Assembly: GCA_964388955.1 (NCBI GenBank)
Contig: CAYMCO010000030.1
Location: 1-64,000, forward strand
DNA length: 64,000 nt
Source of the DNA: CAYMCO01 sp964388955
GTDB taxonomy: Bacteria > Chloroflexota > Anaerolineae > Anaerolineales > E44-bin32
Reading direction: 5' to 3'
In this document: positions 1-8,802 of the stretch, piece by piece
How positions within the stretch are numbered: the stretch's first letter is position 1
Layout: the number at the start of each line of letters is the position of its first letter
The notes under the pieces: generated by a model
Database searches by the model: none
What the model was told of the DNA's origin: nothing
The model's input: only the letters and a program-made list of their open reading frames with translations
Program-made: the position numbers and the translations under genes

Positions 1-171
1 AAGCAGTTCAAAGTGCGGCTGACGGGACCAGGAATGCGCTGGCCCAGGTGCGGGGTTCATCGCATGCTTGCCGTACGACAGGCAGTGAAGGGGCGCGAGT
101 TCGGCACTCTATGGGCTGAAGCCTAGCTTACTTGCCCACCTTATTCGTATGCCCCTGGTGAGTCAAGCCGC

Positions 172-200
172 TGGACGCTCTTCCACATCTGAGCTATAAT
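172..200 (+). promoter_or_regulatory. Probable sigma-70 promoter of the ATPase gene
   Basis: TGGACG at 172-177, a 17-base spacer and a perfect TATAAT at 195-200. The -10 ends one base before a 27-bp palindrome, and the first gene starts 40 bases further on. Position and fit make this the likely promoter of the ATPase/small-gene pair; no start site is known. Confidence 0.6.
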
Positions 201-227
201 CTAAGCAGCTTATTATAAGCTGCTTAG
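201..227. promoter_or_regulatory. Perfect 27-bp palindrome, probable operator
   Basis: CTAAGCAGCTTAT at 201-213 and its exact reverse complement at 215-227 flank one central T. The palindrome begins directly after the TATAAT box and covers the expected transcription start, the classic place for a repressor site. As RNA it could also fold into a 5' hairpin just ahead of the start codon. No DNA-binding protein is adjacent, so autoregulation by the ATPase or its small partner is only a guess. Confidence 0.65.
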
Positions 228-239
228 CAAGGCTTGCAA

Positions 240-1667
240 ATGGGCAAGTTCGTCGGACGCAATCGCGAACTGCAAGAGCTCAATCACATCATTTCCCGGC
301 CTGGTGGCCAGTTTGTCTTGATGTATGGGCGCCGCCGGGTGGGAAAAACCACGCTCCTTTTGCGTTGGGCGGAAAGGCCCGGCAGGCCATATATCTACTG
401 GGTGGCTGCCAGGGACACGCCTGCCCTGGTGCGTCTGGGTTTTACTCGGGCCGTATGGCGCTGGGCTCATCCTGAGAGCCGAGCCGTTCCACGCTTCGAC
501 ACCTGGGAAGACGCATTCGAGACAACTGCCCAATTGGTTGGCGACAAGCCTGTGATCCTGATCTTGGATGAGTTCTCCTACGCGGCCGAGTCCGATGCCT
601 CTCTAGCTTCTCATCTGCAGGCGGCTTGGGATCATCTGTTCAAGGATACCAACGTCACGATTGTTCTTGCCGGATCTCACATCGGCATGATGGTAGACCT
701 GATGGCGTATCAAGCACCACTCTACGGCCGCTTCACCGCCCAGCTTCCGGTCAATCCAATGCCCTTTTCAGCGTTGAGTGATTTTCTACCACGCTACACC
801 GCCGCGGAACGCGTCGCCGTCTACGCGGTGGCCGGCGGGGTCCCAGCCTACCTGGAACGGTTCGATGACGCCCAATCGCTTGGTGAGAATCTGCGCGAGC
901 TCTTCATGCAGCGCACGAGCCTCTTCCGCACCGAACCTTTCTTTTTGATAGGGGATGTAATCCGCCGGGAGACACAAACGTACGAAGCGGTTCTAAAAAG
1001 CATTGCAGATGGGGACAGGACCCCCAAAGAGATCGGGCGAACCCTGGGCGTCGCGTCTTCTTACTTGAGCCCCTACCTCAAGCAACTCGAAGCCCTGTAC
1101 CTGGTCAAACGCCGCATCCCGGCGACCACCCCCCCAGAGCGGCGAGAAATAACCAAGACCAGCCGGTACCACCTGACCGATCCTTATCTGAGATTCTATT
1201 TCCGTTTCATTGCTCCCAACGCCGATCTGGTTGAGCAGGGACTGACAGGTGCCCTGTGGGAAAGGATATCGCAGCAGTTCCGCGCCTTCGTGGGGATGAC
1301 GGCTTTTGAGGACCTGTGCCGGGAGTGGGTGCTGGCGAAGGCTCGCGCCGGGGCGCTGCCCATGGCCCCGGAGGTGGTTGGCAGTCACTGGTCAGCGAAT
1401 GTTCAGCTAGACGTTGTCGCAGTCAACTGGCACGACGAGACGATCTTGGTGGGTGGGTGCAAATGGGGGGCGAAAGCTGTCGGACGAGCGGTGATCCGCG
1501 AGTTGATCGACAATGCTCCCAAAGTCATTCCAGGCCAAGGGTGGCGGCTATATCCTGCCTATTTCGCCAGGGCTGGATTTACGGACGCAGCGCGCAGGGA
1601 AGCGCAAAGTGTAAGCGCGCTGCTCGTGGACCTGGAAACCCTGGATGGGGACTTAGGAGGTTCATGA
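240..1667 (+). CDS. Archaeal-type AAA ATPase (DUF234 family)
   Basis: A 475-residue P-loop ATPase of the family often called archaeal ATPase. It opens with the family signature FVGRNREL. The Walker A motif GRRRVGKT is at residues 30-37 and a Walker B motif (VILILDEFSY) near residue 105. A winged-helix segment follows (about 250-310), and a DUF234-like C-terminal domain with a nuclease-like fold (LDVVAV..., residues 385-470) closes it. ATG 240 is preferred over the in-frame TTG at 234 because the family starts at this point. The cellular role of the family is poorly known; links to mobile elements and toxin-like modules have been proposed. It overlaps nothing and is followed one base later by a small basic gene, so the two are probably co-transcribed from the promoter and palindrome upstream. 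Confidence 0.85.
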   Translation: MGKFVGRNRELQELNHIISRPGGQFVLMYGRRRVGKTTLLLRWAERPGRPYIYWVAARDTPALVRLGFTRAVWRWAHPESRAVPRFDTWEDAFETTAQLVGDKPVILILDEFSYAAESDASLASHLQAAWDHLFKDTNVTIVLAGSHIGMMVDLMAYQAPLYGRFTAQLPVNPMPFSALSDFLPRYTAAERVAVYAVAGGVPAYLERFDDAQSLGENLRELFMQRTSLFRTEPFFLIGDVIRRETQTYEAVLKSIADGDRTPKEIGRTLGVASSYLSPYLKQLEALYLVKRRIPATTPPERREITKTSRYHLTDPYLRFYFRFIAPNADLVEQGLTGALWERISQQFRAFVGMTAFEDLCREWVLAKARAGALPMAPEVVGSHWSANVQLDVVAVNWHDETILVGGCKWGAKAVGRAVIRELIDNAPKVIPGQGWRLYPAYFARAGFTDAARREAQSVSALLVDLETLDGDLGGS

Positions 1668-1668
1668 G

Positions 1669-1992
1669 ATGGTCAAAAACCGGGCCATTCCCGCGAAGTA
1701 TCAAGTATGGATCGATGCTCGCAAGCGGTATCATCTTTCCCATGCGCAGGTCCAGATGGCGCGAGAGGTGGGGTTGAACCCTCGCAGGTTCGGCAAATAC
1801 ACCAACGAAAAACAAGAGGCCTGGAAAAAGCCCCTCTCGGTGTTTATCGAAGAGATATATCTCAAGCGTTTCGGCAGGAGGCGGCCGGACCTGGTGAGAA
1901 GTATTGAGCAACTGGTGCAGGATCGGAGAAAGAGGAAAGCGGAACGCAAGCTTCGAAAGAGTAAGCCAAGGGGTCAGGAGGTGGACAATTAG
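1669..1992 (+). CDS. Small basic conserved hypothetical protein
   Basis: A 107-residue, strongly basic protein. Its N-terminal half (LSHAQVQMAREVGLNPRRFG, about residues 23-42) reads like a helix-turn-helix-like segment. The second half is a Lys/Arg-rich helix (DRRKRKAERKLRKSKPRG). No catalytic motif is visible and I do not assign a function. The start codon lies one base after the stop of the ATPase gene, with a GGAGG ribosome site inside the end of that gene, so translation is probably coupled. It could be a nucleic-acid-binding partner of the ATPase, or the protein that reads the palindrome at 201-227; neither can be shown from sequence. Confidence 0.7.
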   Translation: MVKNRAIPAKYQVWIDARKRYHLSHAQVQMAREVGLNPRRFGKYTNEKQEAWKKPLSVFIEEIYLKRFGRRRPDLVRSIEQLVQDRRKRKAERKLRKSKPRGQEVDN

Positions 1993-2113
1993 GGGGATGA
2001 TTCTTCCAGGATGAGCGGGCTGCACACGCCTGCCCTCTTCAAACCCTCTGGGAGGTGGAGGTCTCAAGGCGACGATGCGCTAGTGGGAGCGATCTTGGGC
2101 CGGGCGGTGATCC

Positions 2114-4075
2114 TTACCCATCTACGATCGGGCGTCCGATCAGACCGTCAAGTATCTCCAGAAGGCGCCTTTTCCGTATGTTTGCCTCTCGAATCGCAGC
2201 CAGGTACCTCCGCCATTCCTCATCGTCCCCCTCCTTCTCCAGGACACGATGGATCTTGCGCAGGTAGCGCGCAGCCACCTGGTAAGCCTGCGTTTGGGTC
2301 TTTGCAATCTGGGCCCCAGCGATCCCTTTCCAAATCGCGATGGCCAGGTCCGGGTAGGCTTCGACGACCGCTTCTGCGATCTTGTCATCCCGCAATTCGC
2401 CCTGCGCCCTCCAGCCTTCTCCCAAATTGCCCTGCTCATACCACCTGGCGACATCTTCAACGCAGTTTTCATCGATCGCGATGTCGATCAGCTCGTCGGT
2501 AAACGGAAATGTGCGCCCCCATTTGCTGGAGATCGTAGCTTCCCTGATTTCTGGCAACGGCCATGACGGAATAGACCGATCTGTTGCCTCTTGCGCATCT
2601 GATATGGGGAGTTCACCCGTTTCCAGATATCGCAGAGCGCCGGCCCGGGCCGCGTGCCAGACACCGGCTCTCTCCGAAGCCTCTTGCAGTTTCTGATACG
2701 TCTCCAGGGAGGGGCGCCGAAAGAAGTCTTCAGCCCGCAGGAAGGCTGCTGCGAGCCAGTCGCCTTCTCTTTCGCGGATCACTCGCAGCTTGTCCCGCAG
2801 ACCGCTGGCAATGCCCGGATAACGGCTCTCCGTGGCCTCGATCCCCCGCCGTATCCACTCTTCCGCTTCTTTCCAAGCCCGGACCTCGACGAGGTACGCA
2901 ACCAAACGCAGATAGCTGTCGGTGCGCACAGCCTCTCGTTCGAGGAGGGGGATAATCTCCTTACTCCGGCCGGATTCCTCCAATGCAATCACGAGCCAAT
3001 TGGCCAGTCTGTCGCGGCGGTATCGGCTCTCTTCACTGGTTGTTTGATCAGCGTCCAGGCTTTGGCTCAGCCGATCGGCCAGGGCGGCCCATGAAGCGAC
3101 ATCGAATTCCTGGTCCCAAAAGTATTCGGCACCAGTGCAAAGATCGTAGTCGTCAGTCAAGACCGCTTCAACTGCCCAGAGGAGTTGTTCCGCAGGGGAG
3201 AGCGTCGATTGGGACAGCGCCATGAAGACGATGTCCATACACTCGGCGATCCCCGCTGCTGTCTCGCCCCCATCTTCGGACACCTCAATTTGCCTCATGC
3301 CCGCTTTCAACAATTCTTCACCCAGCTCGATCACCTCGTCCGCGTATCCATTTGCCAGCAGCGCCTCCGACCGACGGCGCACCCCCGAATAGTCCGGGAT
3401 GAAACCCTCCCCCGTCCATTCATTCCGCCAGCCGGGTTCAGAGCTGATTTCATGGATCGCATTTCGCGTGCCGGCCACGACCTCGGTCGGTCTGCCCATC
3501 TCCAGCGCGTGCCGGTCTTCCAGGAACTCATGCACACCGGAAATGCGCTCCTCCAATTCCAAGAGTATCTGGATGAGCTGTTCCTTTGGTTGTCCCTCAA
3601 GATAGGCAAGGATCTTGGGGGAGATCCTCTCATCATTCTGCTGAGGTTGCGCTGATAAGTCGGCATCCGATCCAGGATAAGTCTCAGCTTTCCAGGCCGG
3701 CGCTGGCTGCTCTATGGAGCCCCGCAGAAGGGCCAAGCGCCGGTCGTCATTTGTGGCGCTGGGAATTTCAAGGCCCTCCTTCAACATCCCCAGGTACGCA
3801 AGCACCACGGCGACCGCATGCTTGCATGTATCCCAGTATGGGCAAGTGCATGCGGATGTAAGTTCCCTCTGCTCGATATCGACCCAGGTAGCATATGGTT
3901 TAGTACCGTGGACCCAGGCGATCAGGCCTCCTTCATCCGTGTGAGCCAGCCCCTCAACCAGGCCCTTTTGCTGGTAGCCCCGCCCGCGGGAGACAATCTT
4001 CGAGCCAGCCCAATCATTCAGATCGTCCCAGGTCAACTGTTTATAGAACCTGCGCTTATCGTATTCCTGCACCAT
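2114..4075 (-). CDS. SWIM zinc finger protein
   Basis: A 653-residue protein with an N-terminal SWIM zinc-binding motif: CTCPYW then DTCKHAVAV, at about residues 75-92 (pattern CxC...CxH). After it comes a long, acidic, largely helical region rich in Trp, Glu and Leu that resembles tandem TPR-like helical repeats. SWIM domains bind DNA or protein and occur with SNF2 helicases, MuDR transposases and bacterial stand-alone proteins of unknown role. There is no helicase here. The start is supported by GGAGAG eight bases upstream. It is transcribed alone and convergently to the ATPase pair. Confidence 0.8.
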   Translation of the reverse strand: MVQEYDKRRFYKQLTWDDLNDWAGSKIVSRGRGYQQKGLVEGLAHTDEGGLIAWVHGTKPYATWVDIEQRELTSACTCPYWDTCKHAVAVVLAYLGMLKEGLEIPSATNDDRRLALLRGSIEQPAPAWKAETYPGSDADLSAQPQQNDERISPKILAYLEGQPKEQLIQILLELEERISGVHEFLEDRHALEMGRPTEVVAGTRNAIHEISSEPGWRNEWTGEGFIPDYSGVRRRSEALLANGYADEVIELGEELLKAGMRQIEVSEDGGETAAGIAECMDIVFMALSQSTLSPAEQLLWAVEAVLTDDYDLCTGAEYFWDQEFDVASWAALADRLSQSLDADQTTSEESRYRRDRLANWLVIALEESGRSKEIIPLLEREAVRTDSYLRLVAYLVEVRAWKEAEEWIRRGIEATESRYPGIASGLRDKLRVIREREGDWLAAAFLRAEDFFRRPSLETYQKLQEASERAGVWHAARAGALRYLETGELPISDAQEATDRSIPSWPLPEIREATISSKWGRTFPFTDELIDIAIDENCVEDVARWYEQGNLGEGWRAQGELRDDKIAEAVVEAYPDLAIAIWKGIAGAQIAKTQTQAYQVAARYLRKIHRVLEKEGDDEEWRRYLAAIREANIRKRRLLEILDGLIGRPIVDG

Positions 4076-5245
4076 GGATTTCTCTCCAGAACGCGTGTGG
4101 TGCCAGAGGGTTGCCCTATGGCGGAAGTTACCGCCATATTATCCTCTGGGAATTCTTGCGCGTCTTCCTCGAAACCGTCAATTGCAGCTCACATCTCTTG
4201 AGTATTGATCGGTAGCTATGGCCCTCTGGTTTTTTGGCGCATTCTGATTAGCCGAATGCGGTGCCAATGCCGCCCTCATGGAGCGACGGAGGGTCCCGGC
4301 GATACAGAAATCGCAGTGAACTGATCTGAGATATGTCTGTGAACAGTGACAATAGACGCGTGCAAATCCTGAGCGGCGGTGCAATAAACGCGCATGTGAA
4401 TGTGCGGAACAGGTGCTTGAGGCCTCCAATTGCAAGACATACAGCGAGTTGGCCTGATATTTCTGGTTTCGTTTGACGCTGATGGCCTCGTCCATAATCC
4501 ACTGCGCCTCAGCCAGGAATAGAGACCGTTTTTGAGTGCATGGGCCGATACGTCGCGCAGCTCAGCTCGCCGGAGAAGCGAGGCCGCCGACTGCAGATCT
4601 CTGACCAGCCCTTGAAATGCCTGCCCTGAGCGATAGCTGGTCAGTCACGAATAGGCAATGATGCTGATGTCTGCGACAATTATAGTCAGCCATCTCTCTT
4701 TGCTCTTGTGATATGAGAATCGGGAGCACGAGGATGGAGAGTTATAGCGCCAGGGCGCCATTTGCCATTGAATACCCGTCGACCCGGAGGAGAGGGTCGC
4801 CTGAGCTGGAACTATCCCCAACCAAGGGGCGCTCTCTCTCCCTTTCCGGGCTTCAATGGTGTTGGCCACTCGTGAAGGGGTGCCGAGGGCTGCAGGGGAC
4901 CCGAACCAAGCCATGCTATTCTCAGACGGCAGCGCTGTTCACGGGGGGGAAGGGGTTGGCAGGCGGTTGTATCCTGCGAAGGAGACCTTATGCAGACGGT
5001 CGTATCGGCATCACAAGGCAAGACTCACGACTGAGGCAGCACAGGCGTAAACGTATCGCCTGTCACGCAGGCGAGGTAGACTGAGGCCCGAAGCTCCGGG
5101 GGCAGCCGGAAGAGCGGCTGTCCTGACCCGGCAGGCGGGCAAGAACCCGGCGGATGCAACATATATGCTTGTAGGCAAGCGCCGAGGCCGGTATCGGTTT
5201 CGCAAACAGGCAATCACATCGTCAAGAAACGACTTGAGGTGAATT
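4076..5245. other. 1.2 kb without a recognisable gene
   Basis: Only short overlapping reading frames on both strands, none with a recognisable motif, good ribosome site or consistent codon use. No tRNA, repeat array or transposase remnant was seen. It must contain the 5' region of the gene at 5246 and the promoter of the SWIM gene (minus strand). Confidence 0.5.
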
Positions 5246-5758
5246 GTGTCGGCGTCGAAAAGGCCTAGGTTTGGCAATCTGCCTTCCAAATACGATTTTA
5301 TCTTCAACCCGTATTCTGAGCGGCGTATCTCCCGTTGCCCCATCTGCGAGGGCAGGATGGGTCAGCGTAAAGTACCTTTGGTAATCCACGTTGATCCGTT
5401 GCACCTCGTTGCGCTCAATTATACTTGCCGCTACTGCAGCGAGTGTGACTTGCTGATAGCACACAAGCATGAAGTGGAGCATGTATTGACGGGCTTGTTC
5501 TTGCAGTATGACCCGCAAGCAGTCGGTAACGAGTATCTGGTCCTGGGAACGCTGGAGAAAAGAGCTTGCCGGCGAGGCATGAGACAGCCAGAATTGGCGC
5601 AGGAGATGCGGGCCCACATGCATGATTTCCGGACGTACTATCAAGAGCTGCGCTTGGGGAAACCGTGCTGGTACCGGGCTGGTCAAACGCCGCCTGTGAT
5701 GGAGCCGCCGCCATCACAAGAGTGGGTCAAATCCCAGCATGAACGTAGGAGGGGGTAG
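5246..5758 (+). CDS. Small double-CxxC (zinc-ribbon-like) hypothetical protein
   Basis: A 170-residue protein with one CPIC pair near residue 31 and a second CRYCSEC cluster near residue 61, spaced like a two-knuckle zinc ribbon. The segment between them (VPLVIHVDPLHLVALNY) is hydrophobic beta-like. The remainder is charged and ends in Arg residues. The start is GTG, chosen because GAGGTG sits five bases upstream. Function unknown; zinc-ribbon proteins of this size usually bind nucleic acid or protein. It is isolated, with an inverted repeat directly after its stop. Confidence 0.65.
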   Translation: MSASKRPRFGNLPSKYDFIFNPYSERRISRCPICEGRMGQRKVPLVIHVDPLHLVALNYTCRYCSECDLLIAHKHEVEHVLTGLFLQYDPQAVGNEYLVLGTLEKRACRRGMRQPELAQEMRAHMHDFRTYYQELRLGKPCWYRAGQTPPVMEPPPSQEWVKSQHERRRG

Positions 5759-5764
5759 CGGTAG

Positions 5765-5828
5765 GCCCGTTCAATTCTCACGCTCTGCTGATGGCAGTAA
5801 AGTCCTTCTTTAGAGTGCGTGAACGGGC
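5765..5828. terminator. Long inverted repeat after the double-CxxC gene
   Basis: GCCCGTTCA at 5765-5773 pairs perfectly with TGAACGGGC at 5820-5828. Inside it, CACGCTCT (5780-5787) can pair with AGAG and CGTG near 5812-5820, with a bulge. It begins seven bases after the stop codon. There is no T-run, so it may be a factor-dependent terminator, an RNA-stabilising hairpin or the remnant of a small element. Confidence 0.4.
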
Positions 5829-6263
5829 TTATTGGGCAAGCGGATGTGACGAGTGACTAGCAAGAGCATCATGGCTTCGCGATGCCCGCCGCTCGTGGGG
5901 CGAAGCTACCTTGGCTATCTTTGCACGGGGATCTCTCTCATTTCTTTCCCGGATCCGTTTCACGCGCTTCAGTCGGCCATTCACACATACCTTCGATCCA
6001 GCCGGGTCCAGCAATATAATCGAACAGAGCGATGTTCATGAGGGCAAGCAGCGGCGTGTAGCAATCATGTATTGCGTATAGTCATCCATCCAAATCAACA
6101 AAATCCGCACAACACTTCCATGATGGAACTTCAGTCTATGCGCATTGGTGCATTCCGCCACCGGACCCTTACTGGGTTACTACGCACCGGGAGTAGGGGA
6201 GTCCCCTGCCAGTGCCAGATTGCCGGTGTTTACTGGTTTCCAAGGCGAGGGGCAAAGGACCGC
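5829..6263. other. No gene seen
   Basis: 435 bases with only short, unconvincing reading frames. The stretch adjoins the PIN and recombinase relics and may be part of the same decayed insertion. Confidence 0.4.
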
Positions 6264-6653
6264 CTATATGTCATGCTCGGTTCCCAGGCGCTCGAGGCAT
6301 TCCCGAACGGTGAGAATGGTGATTCCATTGTATTCTTGCGGATCGAGGAGGTGGCGATCGCCACTGACAATGAAGTCGCCTTGGGCCTCCACTGCACATG
6401 CCAGAGCCATTTCATCAGCGGGGTCGTTGGGAATGACACCGGCCGCCTCCTCAGCCGTGCCGGGCACGGGCAGGGCTTCATTCTCCAGAAGGGTAATCAG
6501 CCGCTCCACATCTTCGCCCGTTATGCCGTACTTATCGCTGATGCGAGGATATTTCAGGGTGAATTGGATTCCCGATATGAGTGGTGAGAAGGCAGCGAGC
6601 AGGAACTTGCGCTCCTGCCAGGTGTCCAATATCTGTGAGGGCTGACCCCCCAT
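6264..6653 (-). pseudogene. PIN-domain toxin, N-terminus missing
   Basis: 129 codons match the body of the PIN toxin family: GGQPSQIL...W near the start, then RISDKYGIT, the acidic ADEMALACAVEA stretch and a final VSGDRHLL. PIN nucleases coordinate metal with four acidic residues. The first Asp, in an N-terminal LDTNV-type motif, should lie just before GGQPSQ but is absent: upstream codons instead read into a recombinase remnant. The remaining acidic residues (near 76-98) are present. Without the first strand and Asp the protein should be inactive. No antitoxin gene is adjacent. Confidence 0.7.
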
Positions 6654-6689
6654 CAGGTTTGCTCTGGCTCTGATCCCACAATCGGGCGC

Positions 6690-6900
6690 GAGCGAGCTCC
6701 CGCTTGACCCACGTGCCGTCCAGGTGTCTTCGCATACTGCTCTGCCCTTCCGGTGCTTCGGTAGTTGACAGATTGCGGCATGGGGTCGATGGGCACACCC
6801 TCGTGCAACATCTGCGCCATCCGGCAGCGCCGGAAGTCGTGTGCTCGGACTCGGGGTTGCCTCTCGCCAGGCGATTCGCGTGCCTCGTCGTCAGCTCCCG
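6690..6900 (-). pseudogene. Tyrosine recombinase (integrase) C-terminal relic
   Basis: On the minus strand the translation contains RVRAHDFRRCR (HxxR box, about 6821-6850), then MLHEGVPID and, after a degraded stretch, EQYAKTP with the position of the catalytic Tyr. Then the frame shifts, and VKRELARARLWD (the usual C-terminal helix of these integrases) continues in another frame (about 6680-6715). The catalytic N-terminal half is gone. It abuts the PIN relic, which suggests that an integrated element decayed here or that a deletion fused two genes. Confidence 0.6.
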
Positions 6901-7047
6901 TACACTGACATGCTCCTAAACGGAGCCCGTCTAAAGAAAAAAGTGGATATACGATTCGCGGCTATGACTGGTTATATACATATTGCTTAAGACGTGGCAT
7001 ATTGGGCATACCGCTTATCTAACCGGACCTAATCGGGGGCGCCGAGC

Positions 7048-8628
7048 ATGCGAATTCCCTTGGACAGGAAGAGTCCCATCCCGCTCTACCGGCAGATCCA
7101 GCGATTCCTGCGCGACCAGATCCGTTCCAAAGCTCTGCCGGCGAAAACGCGTTTGCCTTCCAGCCGCAGGCTATCCGACGATCTTGGAGTGAGCCGCATC
7201 ACGGTCATGAACGCTTACGTGGAATTGGAAGCTGAAGGCCTGGTCCTCATTCGGCCCGGGAGTGGGACCTATGTTGCGCCACTTCCTTCATCGCCGCCAG
7301 AATTGACCAGGGACGGTCTTGGGGGGCCTGACTGGCCCCGTTGGCAGCGTGAATTGCAGAGCCCCACCTGGTCACCGGCGCGCAGAGAGATGGAGCGCCT
7401 GCTGAGTTCCATTGCGCATCCGGATTTGATCTCCTTTGCGGGGGATCTGGTGGCCGAAAACCTGTTCCCCGCCGATGAATTCCGCAAGACGATCAATGCA
7501 GTCGTCCGACGCGATGGGGGAGAGGCGTTTGGATATGGAGACCGGGCAGGGTTCACCCCTCTGCGACAAACGATCGCCCATATCCTCGCCAGTCAAGGAA
7601 TCCCCACCTCTCCGGAACACGTGCTCATCACGTCCGGCTCTCAGCAAGCCCTTTCTCTCGTCGCCCGAGTGCTCGTTCATCCCGGGGATTTGGTGCTTGT
7701 TGAAAGTCCAACCTACGTCGGAGCGATCGATCTCTTCCGTTCGCTCGATGTACGTCTCCTGGGTGTGCCGGTTGATGATGCGGGCATGAGGGTGGACATC
7801 ATCGAAGAGACGTTAAAAAGGGAAAGACCCCGGTTGATATACACCATCCCCACGTTCCAGAATCCGACCGGAGCTTGTATGTCTGCAGATCGCCGCAGAC
7901 GGTTGATCGCCCTGGGGGAGCAGCACAATGTCCCGATTCTGGAAGATGATTGCTTTGGCGACCTTCGCTATGAAGGGCGCGCTCTGCCCACCCTCAAGGT
8001 GCTTGACCCCGACGGGTGTGTACTCTACATCAACACTTTCTCCAAGATGCTGATGCCCGGCTTGCGAGTTGGCTACCTCGTGGCAGCTGGGCCATTGTAT
8101 GATCGCCTCATATCCTGCAAATATACCTGTGACCTCGCCACCTCCAATCTGATCCAACGGGCACTCGATGAGTATATTTCAGTCGGGAGCTACCAAACTC
8201 ATTTGCGGAGGGCATGCAGGCAATATCGCAGACGGCGGGATGCCATGCTGGCTGCTCTGGGAAGACGTATGCCGGAGGGGGTTCGCTGGCGCGTTCCGGA
8301 AGGAGGTCTGTGCTTGTGGTTGCGGCTCCCGCAGGGGGCGTCGGCGATTGATCTCCTTCCCATGGCCGGTGAGCAGGGGGTGGCCTACGCGCCCGGCTCA
8401 TTCTACTTTCCCGCTGAAAGACCCGAATCGTTCCTGCGCCTGAACTTTGCCCCACACACGCCGGAGACGATCGATGAAGGAGTCCGGCGCTTGGCCCGCG
8501 CGCTGGAGCAGTATCTCTGCAGTAGAGAGGCGGGCAGGGAGCAGCGCAACCCGGAAATGGGCGTCACCGTCTTGTGGCCACAAACAAGGCTCCGGCAGGC
8601 TGCATCTAACCATTATGATGGAAGCTAG
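7048..8628 (+). CDS. MocR-family regulator (GntR HTH plus aminotransferase fold)
   Basis: A 526-residue fusion. Residues 1-75 form a GntR winged helix (IPLYRQIQRFLRDQI, then RLPSSRRLSDDLGVSR and GSGTYV). Residues 95-495 form a class I aminotransferase fold. The PLP-binding lysine is K333 in FSKMLMPGLRVG, and YEGRALP and NPTG-like elements (IPTFQNPTGA) are present. MocR/PdxR-type regulators sense PLP or its adducts and control vitamin B6, amino acid or transport genes. The downstream gene on the same strand is an ECF-type vitamin or amino acid transporter subunit, a likely target. Regulator rather than enzyme is favoured by the intact HTH. Confidence 0.9.
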   Translation: MRIPLDRKSPIPLYRQIQRFLRDQIRSKALPAKTRLPSSRRLSDDLGVSRITVMNAYVELEAEGLVLIRPGSGTYVAPLPSSPPELTRDGLGGPDWPRWQRELQSPTWSPARREMERLLSSIAHPDLISFAGDLVAENLFPADEFRKTINAVVRRDGGEAFGYGDRAGFTPLRQTIAHILASQGIPTSPEHVLITSGSQQALSLVARVLVHPGDLVLVESPTYVGAIDLFRSLDVRLLGVPVDDAGMRVDIIEETLKRERPRLIYTIPTFQNPTGACMSADRRRRLIALGEQHNVPILEDDCFGDLRYEGRALPTLKVLDPDGCVLYINTFSKMLMPGLRVGYLVAAGPLYDRLISCKYTCDLATSNLIQRALDEYISVGSYQTHLRRACRQYRRRRDAMLAALGRRMPEGVRWRVPEGGLCLWLRLPQGASAIDLLPMAGEQGVAYAPGSFYFPAERPESFLRLNFAPHTPETIDEGVRRLARALEQYLCSREAGREQRNPEMGVTVLWPQTRLRQAASNHYDGS

Positions 8629-8639
8629 AGAGGAAAAAC

Positions 8640-8802
8640 ACAGGCATAGCACGAAGAGTAGGTGAGAGCGCTACGACGCAAGGGCCAACAGCCGGTTGAT
8701 AAAGGATGACGCATTGAGTGGCCTGCTGATGGGATCTGCGGCGAGCAGTTCCCTTTGGTCGGGATCATCAACGGGGCTTTACCATGGAGGGAGGGAGTGG
8801 AG
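8640..8802 (+). promoter_or_regulatory. Possible structured leader of the ECF gene
   Basis: The leader between MocR and the ECF gene can form GGCCA (8683-8687) with TGGCC (8719-8723), or CTGCT (8723-8727) with AGCAG (8744-8748). The two share a base and could be alternative folds. I looked for T-box, SAM, cobalamin and purine core motifs and did not find one. This is suggestive of a leader RNA only. Confidence 0.2.

Noticed and set aside
8640..8802. T-box or SAM riboswitch before the ECF gene
   Set aside because: A GAGTAGGTGAGAG stretch recalls T-box stem I, but the TGGNACC antiterminator element and the SAM core are missing.
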